From assembly GCF_000092905.1 (NCBI RefSeq), contig NC_014098.1:2170001-2234000 (forward strand): a stretch of 64,000 nt of DNA. Reading direction: 5' to 3'. The position numbers and the translations under genes were made by a program. Position 1 is the stretch's first letter, and each line of letters begins with the position of its first letter. The notes under the pieces were generated by a model that ran no database searches, was not told the origin of the DNA, and saw nothing but the letters and a program-made list of their open reading frames with translations. The stretch is from Kyrpidia tusciae DSM 2912 (GTDB taxonomy: Bacteria > Bacillota > Bacilli > Kyrpidiales > Kyrpidiaceae). This document shows positions 15,825 to 26,175 of the stretch, piece by piece.

Positions 15825-18707
15825 TCAGCCTGTGGAAGGCACCGCCACACTCGGGCGCCCGCGGCGGCCCGCTGACCGTTGGCGGTCCCGTTCAAGAATG
15901 GGACCCAGGAATCGGCCGGTGTGGGACGCCGGATTGGCCGCCACGTCTTCGGGAGTACCTGTGGCGACCACCTGGCCCCCGCCATCCCCGCCCTCCGGGC
16001 CGAGGTCGATGAGATAATCGGCGGTTTTGATGACGTCGAGGTTGTGCTCGATGACAATGACCGTATCCCCAGCCTCCACCAGTCGTTGGAGGACATCCAA
16101 GAGTTTCCGAATATCGGCGGCGTGAAGGCCCGTGGTGGGCTCGTCGAGAATATAAACGGTCTTCCCGTTACTCCGGCGGTGCAGTTCCGAAGCCAACTTG
16201 ATCCGCTGGGCCTCGCCGCCGGACAGCGTGGTGGCCGGTTGCCCCAGTCGCATGTAACCGAGGCCCACATCGGACAAAGTCTGCAGCTTCCGCGCAATCC
16301 GGGGGACAGCCTTAAAGAACTCGGCCGCATCTTCCACAGTCATGTCAAGAACTTCAGCGATATTCTTCCCCTTATAACGGACCTCCAGGGTCTCCCGGTT
16401 GTACCGCCGCCCTTTGCACACCTCGCAGGGAACATACACGTCGGGGAGAAAATGCATCTCGATCTTAATGATGCCGTCACCCCGGCAGGCCTCGCACCGT
16501 CCACCCTTGATGTTAAAGCTGAAGCGCCCCTTCTTGTACCCGCGCATCCGCGCCTCGGGCGTCCCGGCAAACACCTCGCGGATATCGTCGAACACCCCGG
16601 TATACGTGGCGGGGTTCGAGCGGGGCGTCCGGCCGATGGGGGATTGATCCACATCGATCACCTTATCTACGTACTCAAGGCCCCGGATTTCCCGATGCTC
16701 CCCCGGCCGCACCCGGGCGCCGTTGCACTGGGACGCCAGGGCCTTGTAAAGAATCTCGTTGACTAACGTACTTTTGCCGGATCCGGACACTCCGGTCACA
16801 CAGGTAAAAAGTCCGACGGGGAACTTCACGTCGATCCCTTTCAGGTTGTGCTCCGAAGCCCCCACCACTTCAATCCATCGGTCGCCGGCCTCTCTTCGCT
16901 CCGCGGGGAGGGGGATAAACTCCCGGCCGCTCAGGTAGCGGCCCGTGACCGATTGCACGTTCGCCATGACTTCCCGGGGCGTTCCTGCGGCCACCACCTC
17001 GCCGCCGTGCACCCCGGCGCCCGGCCCGATATCGATGATATAATCCGCAGCCAGCATCGTATCCTCGTCGTGTTCCACGACGATCAGCGTGTTTCCCAGA
17101 TCCCTCATCCGCTCCAGGGTGCGGATCAACCGCTCGTTATCCCTCTGATGGAGGCCGATGGAGGGCTCGTCGAGAATATACAGCACCCCGGTCAGGCCGG
17201 ATCCAATCTGGGTCGCCAAGCGAATGCGCTGGGCCTCGCCGCCGGACAAACTCCCTGCCGGCCGGTCCAGGGTGAGATAATCCAAGCCCACATCCCGGAG
17301 AAAACCGAGTCTTGCCCGAATCTCTTTGAGGACTTGCCTGGCAATGTGCGCTTGCTTGGGAGTGAGCGACAGGTTTTCGAAGAAGGCGAGGGCTTCCGTC
17401 ACCGACAGCGCCGTCACTTCGGCGATATTTTTCCCGCCAAGCTTCACGGCCAAGGCTTCGGGCCGCAACCGCCGCCCTTGGCACGCAGGACAAGGCTTTG
17501 TACTCATAAATTCCTCAATGAACTCCCGTATGTGTTCCGATCCCGTCTCCCGATACCGCCGTTCGAGATTGGGAATGACCCCCTCAAAATACACTTCTGC
17601 AGTCCGCATGCGGCCAAAATCGTTCTCATACGAAAACCGGATCCTCTCCCCCGGCGCCCCGTACAGCAACTTCTCCACCAGTTCTGGATCCAAATTTTCC
17701 ACAGGAACGTCCGGATCCACGCCGAACGCTTTGCATGCGGCTTCCAGAAGTTGTGGATAATAATTCGACGTACTTCCCATCCAAGGCACAATCGCGCCTT
17801 CGGCGATGCTGCGGGTGCGGTCCGGGATCACCAACTCCGGGTCGATCTCCATGTTCGTGCCAAGACCCGTACACGCTTCGCATGCCCCGTACGGACTGTT
17901 AAACGAAAACATCCTCGGGCTCAGCTCCCCGACGCTGATTCCGCAATCTGGACAGGCGAGATTCTGGCTGAACAACCATTCCTCCCCATCGATCACAGAC
18001 ACGGTCACCAGGCCCCCGGCCCGATCCAAGGCCGTTTCGATGGAATCTGCCAACCGCTGCTCGATGTCGGGCTTGACAATAATGCGATCCACCACCACGT
18101 CCACCCGGTGCTTGCGGTTTTTCTCCAGGCGGAAGGGTTCTGTCAACTCCCGGATCTCCCCGTCTACCCGCACGCGCACAAAGCCCTGTTTCGCCAAATC
18201 CTCAAAAAGCTTCACATGTTCCCCTTTGCGCCCCCGGACCACCGGGGCGAGAATCTGAATCCTCGTGCGCTCGGGCAGGGTCATGATGCGGTCCACCATC
18301 TGTTCCACCGTTTGAGAAGTGATGGGACGACCGCACTTGGGACAGTGAGGTTCCCCGGCCCGGGCGTAAAGGAGCCGCAAATAATCGTAAATCTCCGTCA
18401 CCGTCCCCACCGTGGACCGTGGGTTTCGGCTGGTGGTTTTCTGGTCGATGGAGATGGCCGGGGACAATCCGTCAATACTGTCCACATCGGGTTTGTCCAT
18501 CTGACCCAGAAACTGGCGCGCATAGGCGGACAGCGACTCCACGTAGCGCCGCTGCCCTTCGGCATAGATGGTATCGAAAGCCAGAGAGGATTTGCCCGAG
18601 CCACTCAACCCGGTCAATACCACGAACTTCTCCCGGGGTATCGTCACATCGATATTTTTCAAGTTGTGCACCCGCGCGCCTTTGATCACAATCGCTTCCT
18701 GCGGCAT
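15825..18707 (-). CDS. uvrA: Excinuclease ABC subunit A
   Basis: A 960-residue ABC ATPase for damage recognition in nucleotide excision repair. It has two nucleotide-binding halves, with Walker A motifs [16 protein letters not shown] and [15 protein letters not shown], two LSGGEAQRI signatures, Walker B regions ending LDEPSIGLH and LDEPTTGLH, and zinc Cys pairs (CPKCG, CPDCG, CEACRG, CEVCKG). ATG 18707 is preceded by GAGGTGA about ten bases upstream. A GTG at 18737 (ten more residues) is possible. It lies downstream of uvrB with about 60 bases between. Confidence 0.96.
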   Translation of the reverse strand: MPQEAIVIKGARVHNLKNIDVTIPREKFVVLTGLSGSGKSSLAFDTIYAEGQRRYVESLSAYARQFLGQMDKPDVDSIDGLSPAISIDQKTTSRNPRSTVGTVTEIYDYLRLLYARAGEPHCPKCGRPITSQTVEQMVDRIMTLPERTRIQILAPVVRGRKGEHVKLFEDLAKQGFVRVRVDGEIRELTEPFRLEKNRKHRVDVVVDRIIVKPDIEQRLADSIETALDRAGGLVTVSVIDGEEWLFSQNLACPDCGISVGELSPRMFSFNSPYGACEACTGLGTNMEIDPELVIPDRTRSIAEGAIVPWMGSTSNYYPQLLEAACKAFGVDPDVPVENLDPELVEKLLYGAPGERIRFSYENDFGRMRTAEVYFEGVIPNLERRYRETGSEHIREFIEEFMSTKPCPACQGRRLRPEALAVKLGGKNIAEVTALSVTEALAFFENLSLTPKQAHIARQVLKEIRARLGFLRDVGLDYLTLDRPAGSLSGGEAQRIRLATQIGSGLTGVLYILDEPSIGLHQRDNERLIRTLERMRDLGNTLIVVEHDEDTMLAADYIIDIGPGAGVHGGEVVAAGTPREVMANVQSVTGRYLSGREFIPLPAERREAGDRWIEVVGASEHNLKGIDVKFPVGLFTCVTGVSGSGKSTLVNEILYKALASQCNGARVRPGEHREIRGLEYVDKVIDVDQSPIGRTPRSNPATYTGVFDDIREVFAGTPEARMRGYKKGRFSFNIKGGRCEACRGDGIIKIEMHFLPDVYVPCEVCKGRRYNRETLEVRYKGKNIAEVLDMTVEDAAEFFKAVPRIARKLQTLSDVGLGYMRLGQPATTLSGGEAQRIKLASELHRRSNGKTVYILDEPTTGLHAADIRKLLDVLQRLVEAGDTVIVIEHNLDVIKTADYLIDLGPEGGDGGGQVVATGTPEDVAANPASHTGRFLGPILERDRQRSAGRRGRPSVAVPSTG

Positions 18708-18767
18708 GCCCTTCGAGTCACCTCGTCTCTTCGACACACTGATTGATTTCCCGAGAAATATGTCGAA

Positions 18768-20747
18768 CTAAGACGCCGACAGTTCGACAATTAAATCCCG
18801 AAGTTCCGCCGCCCGTTCGAATTCCAGGGCTTTTGCCGCCTCTTTCATCTCTTTTTCCAATCTGCGGATGAGGTCGGCTCGTTCCCGTTTGGACAGTTTC
18901 TGCGCTTTTGGCACCACTTCATAAACGGCAGGTTCCTCCGCCGCCTTGGTCGCCTCGATGATGTCCCGAACCGCCTTGCGCACCGTCTGCGGCGTGATGC
19001 CGTGTTCCTGATTGTACCACATCTGTTTGGCCCGTCTGCGTTCCGTTTCGCGAATGGCCGCCGCCATCGAATCGGTGATGGTATCGGCGTACATGATGAC
19101 GTGGCCGTCGGCGTTTCTGGCCGCCCGGCCGATGGTTTGGATCAGAGAACGCTCGGCCCGCAAAAAGCCTTCTTTGTCGGCGTCGAGAATGGCCACCAGC
19201 GAAACTTCCGGAAGATCGAGGCCTTCCCGGAGAAGGTTGATCCCCACCAGCACGTCGAAGACGCCGAGGCGCAAATCCCGGAGCAACGCCATCCGTTCAA
19301 TTGTTTTAATATCCGAGTGTAAATATCGGACCTTGAAACCTAACTCTTTGAGATAATCGGTCAGATCCTCCGCCATGCGCTTGGTCAGGGTGGTCACCAG
19401 CACCCGCTCGTCCCGGTTGACCCGTTTTCGGATCTCACCCACCAAGTCATCGATCTGGCCCTGGATCGGACGGACTTCCACCTTTGGATCCAATAGCCCG
19501 GTGGGACGAATGATTTGTTCCACCACCTGTTCGCTATGTTCCAGTTCATAGGGACCCGGCGTGGCCGAAACGTAGATAACCTGGTGCACCTTTTTCTCAA
19601 ATTCCTCAAAGGTCAAGGGGCGGTTGTCCGCCGCCGAAGGCAGGCGAAATCCGTGCTCAATCAACGTATCCTTCCGGGTTTTGTCCCCTCCGTACATCCC
19701 GTGGATCTGGGGCAATGTCACATGGGATTCGTCGATCAGCAGCAGGAAATCGTCAGGAAAATAGTCAAACAGCGTATTCGGGGGGCTTCCCGCCGGCCTC
19801 CCCTCTAAATGCCGAGAATAGTTTTCGATGCCGGGGCAAAAACCGAGTTCCTGCATCATCTCGAGATCATAATTGGTGCGTTGCTCAAGCCGCTGAGCCT
19901 CAAGCAGCTTTCCTTGACCGCGAAGCACCTCCAGTCGTTCCGCCAATTCGACGCGAATATCCCGGATCGCCCGCTCCAGGCGCTCCCGGGACGTGACAAA
20001 GTGAGAAGCCGGAAACACCGCCACGTGCTCCCGCTGCCCGATCACCTCGCCGGTGAGGACGTCCACCTCGGTGATCCGGTCAATCTCATCTCCAAACAGT
20101 TCCACCCGAACGGCCTGCTCACTCCGGGATGCGGGAAAAATCTCAATCACATCGCCACGAACTCGAAAGGTCCCGCGTACAAAATTGATATCGTTTCGTT
20201 CGTACTGCATGTCCACCAAACGGTGCAGGATCTCCCGGCGGCTTTTCTCCATCCCCACCCTGAGGGACAAAACATGGGTCCGATATTCGTCGGGATTTCC
20301 CAATCCATAGATACAGGAGACGCTGGCGACGATGATCACGTCCGACCGTTCAAATAAAGCACTGGTGGCAGAATGGCGGAGTTTGTCAATCTCGTCATTA
20401 ATCTTGGCGTCTTTTTCGATATAGGTATCCGTGTGCGGAATGTACGCTTCAGGCTGATAGTAATCGTAGTAACTCACGAAATACTCGACGGCGTTATTCG
20501 GGAAAAACGCCTTGAATTCCGCAGCCAATTGGGCCGCCAAAGTCTTGTTGTGGGCGATCACTAAAGTCGGCTTATTTACCTGGGCGATGACATTGGCCAT
20601 GGTGTACGTCTTGCCTGAACCCGTGACCCCGAGCAGCGTTTGATGTCGGTAACCCCGGCGGATCCCTTCGGTCAGCCGGGCGATGGCCTCGGGTTGATCT
20701 CCCCTCGGCTCATAATCAGAAACCAATTGAAACCGTCCCGCCGTCAT
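18768..20747 (-). CDS. uvrB: Excinuclease ABC subunit B
   Basis: A 659-residue helicase-like repair subunit that loads on damage with UvrA and recruits UvrC. Motifs are the Walker [16 protein letters not shown], the beta-hairpin region [25 protein letters not shown] (helicase motif II), later helicase motifs ([32 protein letters not shown]) and the C-terminal UVR domain that binds UvrC. ATG 20747 follows GGGGGAG by about six bases; 30 upstream residues in the same frame cross the promoter and are not used. Confidence 0.96.
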   Translation of the reverse strand: MTAGRFQLVSDYEPRGDQPEAIARLTEGIRRGYRHQTLLGVTGSGKTYTMANVIAQVNKPTLVIAHNKTLAAQLAAEFKAFFPNNAVEYFVSYYDYYQPEAYIPHTDTYIEKDAKINDEIDKLRHSATSALFERSDVIIVASVSCIYGLGNPDEYRTHVLSLRVGMEKSRREILHRLVDMQYERNDINFVRGTFRVRGDVIEIFPASRSEQAVRVELFGDEIDRITEVDVLTGEVIGQREHVAVFPASHFVTSRERLERAIRDIRVELAERLEVLRGQGKLLEAQRLEQRTNYDLEMMQELGFCPGIENYSRHLEGRPAGSPPNTLFDYFPDDFLLLIDESHVTLPQIHGMYGGDKTRKDTLIEHGFRLPSAADNRPLTFEEFEKKVHQVIYVSATPGPYELEHSEQVVEQIIRPTGLLDPKVEVRPIQGQIDDLVGEIRKRVNRDERVLVTTLTKRMAEDLTDYLKELGFKVRYLHSDIKTIERMALLRDLRLGVFDVLVGINLLREGLDLPEVSLVAILDADKEGFLRAERSLIQTIGRAARNADGHVIMYADTITDSMAAAIRETERRRAKQMWYNQEHGITPQTVRKAVRDIIEATKAAEEPAVYEVVPKAQKLSKRERADLIRRLEKEMKEAAKALEFERAAELRDLIVELSAS

Positions 20748-20792
20748 GGACACTCCCCCTCGGCCGGCATCGGCGGCTTTCCCACGCTCTCT

Positions 20793-20844
20793 ATTATAAT
20801 ACGTCCAGCATCCAGGCGCGACCGTTCCCACAAACAAATGTACG
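20793..20844 (-). promoter_or_regulatory. uvrB: uvrB promoter region with LexA-like box candidate
   Basis: A perfect TATAAT on the minus strand (20798-20793) gives a start about 40 bases ahead of uvrB; the -35 is weak. Further upstream, CGTACATTTGTTTG (20844-20831) matches eight of the ten fixed bases of the Bacillota LexA/DinR consensus CGAAC-N4-GTTCG. In related species uvrB is SOS-controlled. The box lies farther upstream than usual for direct repression, so it is only a candidate. Confidence 0.4.
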
Positions 20845-20926
20845 CGAACCCTCGGGTATGAGCCGCCGCCGTTCTCGGCATTCTAACATTGCGAAAGCCC
20901 GATCTTAGATACAGGAGGCGGTCTCG

Positions 20927-21181
20927 ATGGAGCGGCAGGACCCAAAACCGGACAACCGTGCGGACAACAGCGCGCGTAACATGGAAATTGCCAGGGAGAC
21001 CAAAGAAAACCTGTTAGAAGCCGAAGATTATTTGGCCGAGCGGGGGGATTCCCTGAGTGAGGAAGAGCGCCGAAACATCGTCAACAAAAATCGTCGCCGC
21101 ATGGAAAGTATCCGGGCCCACATGGAGGAAGCCATGGACGAGCTGGACGAACTCGGGGAAAACGCCCATCTGGAAGACTGA
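20927..21181 (+). CDS. tlp: Small acid-soluble spore protein Tlp
   Basis: An 84-residue, highly charged, helical protein. The start, PKPDNRADNSARNMEIARET, followed by a KENLLEAED segment and IVNKNRRRMESI, matches the layout of the Bacillus Tlp family (about 83 residues), a minor spore protein made in the forespore. AGGAGG (20913-20918) lies eight bases from the ATG and a strong terminator follows. A forespore sigma-G promoter would be expected upstream, but I could not identify one with confidence. The gene supports a spore-forming host. Confidence 0.8.
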   Translation: MERQDPKPDNRADNSARNMEIARETKENLLEAEDYLAERGDSLSEEERRNIVNKNRRRMESIRAHMEEAMDELDELGENAHLED

Positions 21182-21190
21182 CCCCACCCT

Positions 21191-21219
21191 GCCCCCCGAA
21201 GATCAACGGGGGGCTTTTT
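21191..21219 (+). terminator. Terminator of tlp
   Basis: GCCCCCCG-AAGATCAA-CGGGGGGC followed by TTTTT, ten bases after the tlp stop codon. Confidence 0.9.
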
Positions 21220-21233
21220 CTCCGCAGATCTCG

Positions 21234-21569
21234 CAGATCCGCCCCCTCGGCCAAAGTCAGAGCCCCCGGACACGGCTCGGTGTCCCCCAGCAGGACCACC
21301 CGTCGACCCGGCCGGGGCGGATCGGTGACATCCCGGCCCGTCACTTGGCGCCCGCCCGGAAGCACCACCGTCTCGCCCCGTTTCAGCCGGGCATAGGCGG
21401 GCCCCGGTTCCATCCTCAACGCCAAGGCCTTTTCCGGGTGAAAGCGCCCGGGTTGCAGAGGTTCCTCCACCCGGAACCCGAGGGATTCCACCGAATGGCA
21501 CAACTTCCCGCACCTGACCGTCCAGCCGCGCGCAAAGGTTCGAACCCAGCCGTCGCCGACCTCTTCCAC
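21234..21569 (-). pseudogene. Ribonuclease Z remnant (middle part only)
   Basis: About 112 codons with clear similarity to the central and C-terminal part of tRNase Z: a HSVESLGFRVEEP segment, PGRFHPEKALAL, GPAYARLKRGETVVLPGG, then PGRRVVLLGDTEPC and ALTLAEGADL. The N-terminal metal motif HxHxDH and the C-terminal His region are both absent. The match stops where the tlp terminator begins, and the frame opens just four bases after motB. It cannot make an active enzyme. It looks like a deletion remnant fixed between motB and tlp; the intact rnz should be elsewhere. Confidence 0.72.
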
Positions 21570-21572
21570 CTC

Positions 21573-22373
21573 TCAAGGGCCGGACAGACTGGGCGCCTGA
21601 TCTGCAGGTCCGTTGATTGCGCTCGTGCGTTCAATGGTGATGTTCACCCGTCGGTTCAACGCCTGTCCCTCGGGATTGTCGTTCGAAGCCACCGGCCTCC
21701 ACTCTCCATACCCCGTGGCGGACAAGCGCTTGGGATCAATGCCCTTGGCCTGCAGGTACTCCAGCACCGTCAGCGCCCGGGCCGTGGACAACTCCCAGTT
21801 CGACGGAAACTGGGCGGTATGGATCGGACGATTGTCCGTATGCCCCTCGATCTCCAGAGGATTGCCCACCTGGGCGAGAAACGGGAGAAGGCCGTCCAAC
21901 AACTTGCGGGCCTCGGGCTTGAGATCCGCCTTTCCCGTATCGAACAGGATGACATCCCTCAGACTAATGAGCAGCCCCTTGGGTTTATCCTCCACCACCA
22001 CTTGGCCGGCCACGCCCTGTTTCTGAATGAAGGACTGCAGCTGGAGCTTGATCTGGGCCAACTGGCGCTCTTCCGCCACCTGCTCCGGCGTTTTTAGAAA
22101 ATCGGGCGCTGGAGGGACCCGCCCGGGCGGACCCGCTGACGGTTGGGCCGCGATGAGTCCGGTGGTGCCCAGCCCCTTGAGCTGCACCTGGTTCTGGTTA
22201 TACAGCGCTTGGGACAACGAGGCGGAAAGATTGACGAATTTATACATGTCTACCTTCGACATGGCGTACATGATCACGAAAAAAATCATCAACAGGGTGA
22301 TCAAATCGGAGTATGTGATCAACCATCGCTCCTGGTTAATCTTCCCATCCTCAGGCCGCCTACGCCGCCTCAC
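21573..22373 (-). CDS. motB: Flagellar motor stator protein MotB
   Basis: A 266-residue stator subunit. One membrane span near residues 19-40 (WLITYSDLITLLMIFFVIMY) carries the proton- or sodium-binding Asp. A linker follows, then an OmpA/MotB peptidoglycan-binding domain (about 130-245) with ILFDTGKADLKPEARKLL, EIEGHTDNRPI and NWELSTARALTVLEYL. The start overlaps the motA end by 14 bases. It anchors the stator to the wall. MotB, MotP/S-type pairs cannot be separated with certainty here. Confidence 0.92.
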   Translation of the reverse strand: MRRRRRPEDGKINQERWLITYSDLITLLMIFFVIMYAMSKVDMYKFVNLSASLSQALYNQNQVQLKGLGTTGLIAAQPSAGPPGRVPPAPDFLKTPEQVAEERQLAQIKLQLQSFIQKQGVAGQVVVEDKPKGLLISLRDVILFDTGKADLKPEARKLLDGLLPFLAQVGNPLEIEGHTDNRPIHTAQFPSNWELSTARALTVLEYLQAKGIDPKRLSATGYGEWRPVASNDNPEGQALNRRVNITIERTSAINGPADQAPSLSGP

Positions 22374-23154
22374 GACTGTCGCCCTTCCTCTCCTCGATTT
22401 CGCGCCATTTCGGCGGTAGGAAAGCCTTCAATTTCTGGCCGAGCAAGGTCGGATTCTCTCCGGCCTGAATCGAGAGCACCCCTTCGATAATCAACTCCCG
22501 GATCATGATTTCTTCATCGCTGCGCAGTTTCAGTTTGGTTGCGATGGGAAAGTAGATCAAGTTGGCCGATGCCACGCCGTACAGGGTGGCGATAAAGGCG
22601 GTGGCGATAAGGGGTCCGAGGGACTGTATATCGCTCAAATTGCTGAGAACGTGGACCAATCCCATCACCGTGCCGATGATGCCCATGGTCGGCGCGTATC
22701 CGCCGGCGGCCTCGAAAATCGCTACCCCTTGGCGGTGGCGATTTTCCAGAAACTGAACGTCGGTCTCGAGCATGGTCCGCACCAACTCCGGGTCAACCCC
22801 GTCGACGATCAATTGAATGCCTTGTTTCATAAAGGGATCCTCGAACTCCTCAATTCGTTCTTCCAAAGCCAGCAGCCCTTCTTTGCGGGCGGTGCCGGCC
22901 AACTCCACCAGATCGCGGATCAACCGGTGCGGGTCCTTCGTCTTTCCTAGAAAGGCCACTTTCAATAAAGCCGGGATCGCCAGGATCTGGTCCCGGGACA
23001 AGCCCACCGCCGTCGCGGCAAAAGTGCCGCCAAAGACAATGAGGGCCGCCGTGCCCTGAAAGAGCGCATAGATGTCTCCCCCTTCGAGCACAAAGGCGGT
23101 CACCAATGCGCCGATACCGGCAATCATACCGAATACCGAAGCAAAATCCATCAT
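22360..23154 (-). CDS. motA: Flagellar motor stator protein MotA
   Basis: A 264-residue, four-span stator protein. Features are the N-terminal FASVFGMIAGIGALVTAF, the cytoplasmic loop with charged residues that contact FliG, and the conserved GGYAPTMGIIGTVMGLVHVL followed by IATAFIATLYGVASANLIYFP, which holds the structural proline and the channel face. The ATG overlaps the stop of the MinJ-like gene (ATGATGG). With motB it forms the torque generator. Confidence 0.93.
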   Translation of the reverse strand: MMDFASVFGMIAGIGALVTAFVLEGGDIYALFQGTAALIVFGGTFAATAVGLSRDQILAIPALLKVAFLGKTKDPHRLIRDLVELAGTARKEGLLALEERIEEFEDPFMKQGIQLIVDGVDPELVRTMLETDVQFLENRHRQGVAIFEAAGGYAPTMGIIGTVMGLVHVLSNLSDIQSLGPLIATAFIATLYGVASANLIYFPIATKLKLRSDEEIMIRELIIEGVLSIQAGENPTLLGQKLKAFLPPKWREIEERKGDSREAA

Positions 23155-24401
23155 CCTTCACCCCTAACCGGTTCTTTCCTGGTCGGACGCCCGCGGAGGA
23201 ACCCGCGCAAAATCGAAAAACTACGGCCGAGAACGGTCAGAACCTGCGCCTCCACTTCTTCTCCCTCCCCCGGAGCGGCCACCATCCCCAGGAGATGCGG
23301 TTCGCCTTCATAACGGCTGCGGGAGCAGATCCGCACATCCCCGGCCGGATCCCGCACTTCCATGCGCACAAAGGCCGGCTGACGGCGAATCGCCTCATAC
23401 AAAGAGGTCAAAGAATGAACCTCCCGCCCGTTGACCTCCGTCACCGTGTCCCCGGGGCGAAGTCCAAGAGCCGCCGCTGGAGAGCCGGGCACCACAGCCA
23501 AAACCCGGATCCCGCCCGGCCCTTGGGCAAAGCGGGGCGACCCCGACCACTCCCTTCGAAAACTCCACAAGCTGATCCACTCCCGGGCAACCGGCGCAAA
23601 AAGGGCGGCCGCCCAGGCGAGGGCGGAACGCTCCCGCGCCACCCAAGCGAGAGCCAGGAGGATGCACCCGAATAACGCAATCATCCCGGCACTGGCCAGA
23701 GCCCGCTCCCGAGGTAACCGGGCCACCGCCGCCGTTTCAAAGCCGACCGGGATGGGTACTGGCGCAAGGCCGCCAGGGAGAATCGCCCCCGCCGGCCAAG
23801 AGAGGAAGGAGGCTGTCGTCACCACAGGCATCACCCAAAATTGCTGCAGGAGGTACCCTCCGACAGCCCCGCCCCGGCGTCCGGGCAGGGGCGCGGGAAC
23901 GGCCCACAAGTGGCCGATCACCGCCACGAGCAAACCTTCCACCACCCCGAAGACCCCGGCCGCCCCCAGCATCGAGGGAACATCGAGATGGGTCAAGCCC
24001 GCCCAAAACTCCGCCCATCCCGTTGGTATCCATCCTTGGGGAAACCACCTGGCCGCCAGGCTCGCCAAGCCGACAACCCCCGCCCCATAGGCGAAAGTCA
24101 TCCAGCGACTGCGTACCCATCCCAAAACCAGGGTGACGGCAGCTGCCCATGCCATGCCCGGCCCTTCCCCGGCGAGCCCCAGGACCCACAGCACCGTTGA
24201 GGCTGCGAATCCACCGGCCATCCCCAGGACCAGAGACACCCCCCACCGGATCGACGCCCGGTGCATCCTGACCCCGTGCAATCGCCGTTCCACCCGGACC
24301 TGGGCCAAATACCTGAAGAGGACCGTCAGGGCGGCCAACCACGCAAAAGGTTCCACCCACACCGCGACAACCGCCGGAACCACCGCGCCCCAGCCGACCA
24401 T
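23151..24401 (-). CDS. MinJ-like polytopic membrane protein with PDZ domain
   Basis: A 416-residue protein with about seven to eight hydrophobic segments in its first 290 residues and one PDZ domain near 310-385 (IRVLAVVPGSPAAALGLRPG followed by DTVTEVNGREVHSL). In Bacillus subtilis minJ encodes a protein of the same design, a bridge between DivIVA and MinD in division-site selection. There it lies next to ctpB and downstream of ftsEX, as here, so orthology is likely from design and order, though sequence conservation is low. GGGGGG stands eight bases before the ATG. It directly overlaps motA, so division topology and motility genes are coupled in one transcript. Confidence 0.7.
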   Translation of the reverse strand: MVGWGAVVPAVVAVWVEPFAWLAALTVLFRYLAQVRVERRLHGVRMHRASIRWGVSLVLGMAGGFAASTVLWVLGLAGEGPGMAWAAAVTLVLGWVRSRWMTFAYGAGVVGLASLAARWFPQGWIPTGWAEFWAGLTHLDVPSMLGAAGVFGVVEGLLVAVIGHLWAVPAPLPGRRGGAVGGYLLQQFWVMPVVTTASFLSWPAGAILPGGLAPVPIPVGFETAAVARLPRERALASAGMIALFGCILLALAWVARERSALAWAAALFAPVAREWISLWSFRREWSGSPRFAQGPGGIRVLAVVPGSPAAALGLRPGDTVTEVNGREVHSLTSLYEAIRRQPAFVRMEVRDPAGDVRICSRSRYEGEPHLLGMVAAPGEGEEVEAQVLTVLGRSFSILRGFLRGRPTRKEPVRGEG

Positions 24402-24416
24402 GGTTTCATCCCCCCG

Positions 24417-24449
24417 AAAACAAGAAACCCCGCAGATCCCTCTGCAGGG
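24417..24449 (-). terminator. Terminator after the S41 peptidase gene
   Basis: On the minus strand, CCCTGCAGA-GGGA-TCTGCGGGG (one G-U pair) is followed by TTTCTTGTTTT. It separates ctpB from the MinJ-like/mot unit. It may be leaky, since I see no strong promoter for that unit in the remaining sequence. Confidence 0.75.
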
Positions 24450-24507
24450 TATAACTTCGACACCGGATCCTCCGATCCCTGTTCATGTTGAACCGTGATC
24501 CGCATCA

Positions 24508-25929
24508 TCAGGTCTTCATTAAAGACTTCAGCACCTCGATCCCTTTTTGCATCACCGGGTCACTCTGCTTTTCCTTGGCGAGGACCGCGTCATTCAAAGC
24601 CGCGGCCGTATCCTGGTCGAGGATGCCGGTGGGCGAAAGCCCCTTCGCGTGCTGAAACGCCCGCAAGGCCTCCGCGGTCTGGGAACTGAAATAGCCATCT
24701 GTCCGTCCCGGGAAGTATCCGAGCGCCTCGAGAAAATTTTGCATGATCTTCACGGAGGTGTCGGTGCTGTCAGGAGTTATCGGCCTTGTGATGGACAACG
24801 GAGGCAACTGCCAATAGTACGGCAGGGTTACCGGATAATTCGGTTGGATCCCCTTTTGGTGAATCCAATTCCCATCTGGAGTTAGCCATTTGGCCATGGT
24901 GTACTTGATGTTGCTGCCGTCGGGAAAATCCAGTTCCGTCTGGACCGTTCCCTTGCCAAACGATTTTTGTCCCACCAGGGGATCGTGAGCCGCCTCCTGC
25001 AGGGCCGCGGCGAGGATTTCCGCTGCACTGGCGCTTCCGCCGTCAATCAGAGCGACCACCGGAAAAGGCGCCCTGTCCAAGGTGGAACGATGGACGTCCC
25101 TCTGCCCCGCCCGGTCCACCACTTGAACGATGATCCCGTGGTTCGGGATGAGTTTATTGGCGATTTCCAGGCACGCCTCCAGATACCCCCCGGGATTCCC
25201 GCGCAAATCCAGGATCAAGCCGCGCATCCCCTGGGCCTGCAGCTTGGCGAGGGCATCGTCGAACTCTTTGCCGGTGTTCTCGTTAAACTGGGTAATGGCG
25301 ATTCGACCGATTCCCGGCTCAACCATGGACGCATCCACGGTGGTCAAGGGAACAGTGTCGCGCACCACTTTGATGTGCAGGACATCTTTCACCCCAGGGC
25401 GCTGGATCTCCAGATCCGCCACAGTGCCCTTTTTCCCGCGGATTAACAAAACCGCATCGTTGACATTCATGCCTTGGAGACTTTTCCCATTAACAGACAG
25501 AATTTGGTCGTTGGCCCGAAGGCCCGCCTTTTCCGCCGGAGACCCCTTGATCGGCGCCACCACGACGATCTTCCCGTTCTCCGATTTGACCTCAGCGCCG
25601 ATCCCCTCGAAGGAGGACCCCAGCGATTCGTGAAACTGTTGAGCCGTCGATCGATCCATGTAGCTGGAGAAGGGATCGCCCAGAGCCTGGACCATGCCTC
25701 CGATGGCGCCGTCCACCAATTTTGCATCGTCCACCGGTTGGTAGTACTGCGCTTTCAGGGTTTGAAAGGAACGAAACAACTTTTCGAATTCAGCCCGGTC
25801 CGCCGCCGTCAACGGTACCCCGGGGCTGAGCAGGTCGCCCCGCCACTGAAGAATTCCATAAGTGCCGGCGCTCCCCACGATCAGGGCCAGCACCACGGCG
25901 ATGACCAGACTGCGAAAACGGACTTGCAT
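24508..25929 (-). CDS. S41 carboxyl-terminal processing peptidase, CtpB type
   Basis: A 473-residue secreted or membrane-tethered serine protease. An N-terminal hydrophobic segment (residues 7-26) is followed by the helical region, a PDZ domain near 95-185 (APIKGSPAEKAGLRANDQIL), the S41 core with GLILDLRGNPGGYLEACLE, VVALIDGGSASAAEIL (catalytic Ser) and GQKSFGKGTVQTEL (catalytic Lys), and a C-terminal peptidoglycan-binding domain (about 400-450). CtpB cleaves SpoIVFA to trigger sigma-K activation in Bacillus sporulation. The genomic place after ftsEX supports that role, but general wall or protein quality control functions are also possible. Confidence 0.88.
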   Translation of the reverse strand: MQVRFRSLVIAVVLALIVGSAGTYGILQWRGDLLSPGVPLTAADRAEFEKLFRSFQTLKAQYYQPVDDAKLVDGAIGGMVQALGDPFSSYMDRSTAQQFHESLGSSFEGIGAEVKSENGKIVVVAPIKGSPAEKAGLRANDQILSVNGKSLQGMNVNDAVLLIRGKKGTVADLEIQRPGVKDVLHIKVVRDTVPLTTVDASMVEPGIGRIAITQFNENTGKEFDDALAKLQAQGMRGLILDLRGNPGGYLEACLEIANKLIPNHGIIVQVVDRAGQRDVHRSTLDRAPFPVVALIDGGSASAAEILAAALQEAAHDPLVGQKSFGKGTVQTELDFPDGSNIKYTMAKWLTPDGNWIHQKGIQPNYPVTLPYYWQLPPLSITRPITPDSTDTSVKIMQNFLEALGYFPGRTDGYFSSQTAEALRAFQHAKGLSPTGILDQDTAAALNDAVLAKEKQSDPVMQKGIEVLKSLMKT

Positions 25930-26175
25930 GAACGCAGCACCACCCCTGACTCAATGTACGGCGCCCGTCGACACCGTCTTACTTTGTATCTTGGCCGAAC
26001 TCAGCTGTCGAGACAATAGCTGCATCCAGACAATCCGGGCGGTTCACCCGACCCGGTGCCCCGTCGCTCCGGGAGTCGCGGCAAACCGCCCTCGCTCGCC
26101 CGTTTTCTTCCATCGGCCCTTGGCTGTCTCGGCGCACCCTGCGGAGCCCGAACCCAGGAAACTTTTTATCCTTTC
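25930..26175. other. Intergenic stretch between ftsX and the S41 peptidase gene
   Basis: About 246 bases without a supported gene. On the minus strand a weak promoter-like pair (TTGTCT, 17 bases, CAAGAT; around 26017-25988) could serve the peptidase gene. No clear terminator of ftsEX is visible, so read-through into the peptidase gene is possible. Confidence 0.4.

Noticed and set aside
16848-18746. A 632-codon plus-strand frame opposite uvrA
   Set aside because: Same reason: antisense to a clear uvrA, with low-complexity composition and no ribosome site.
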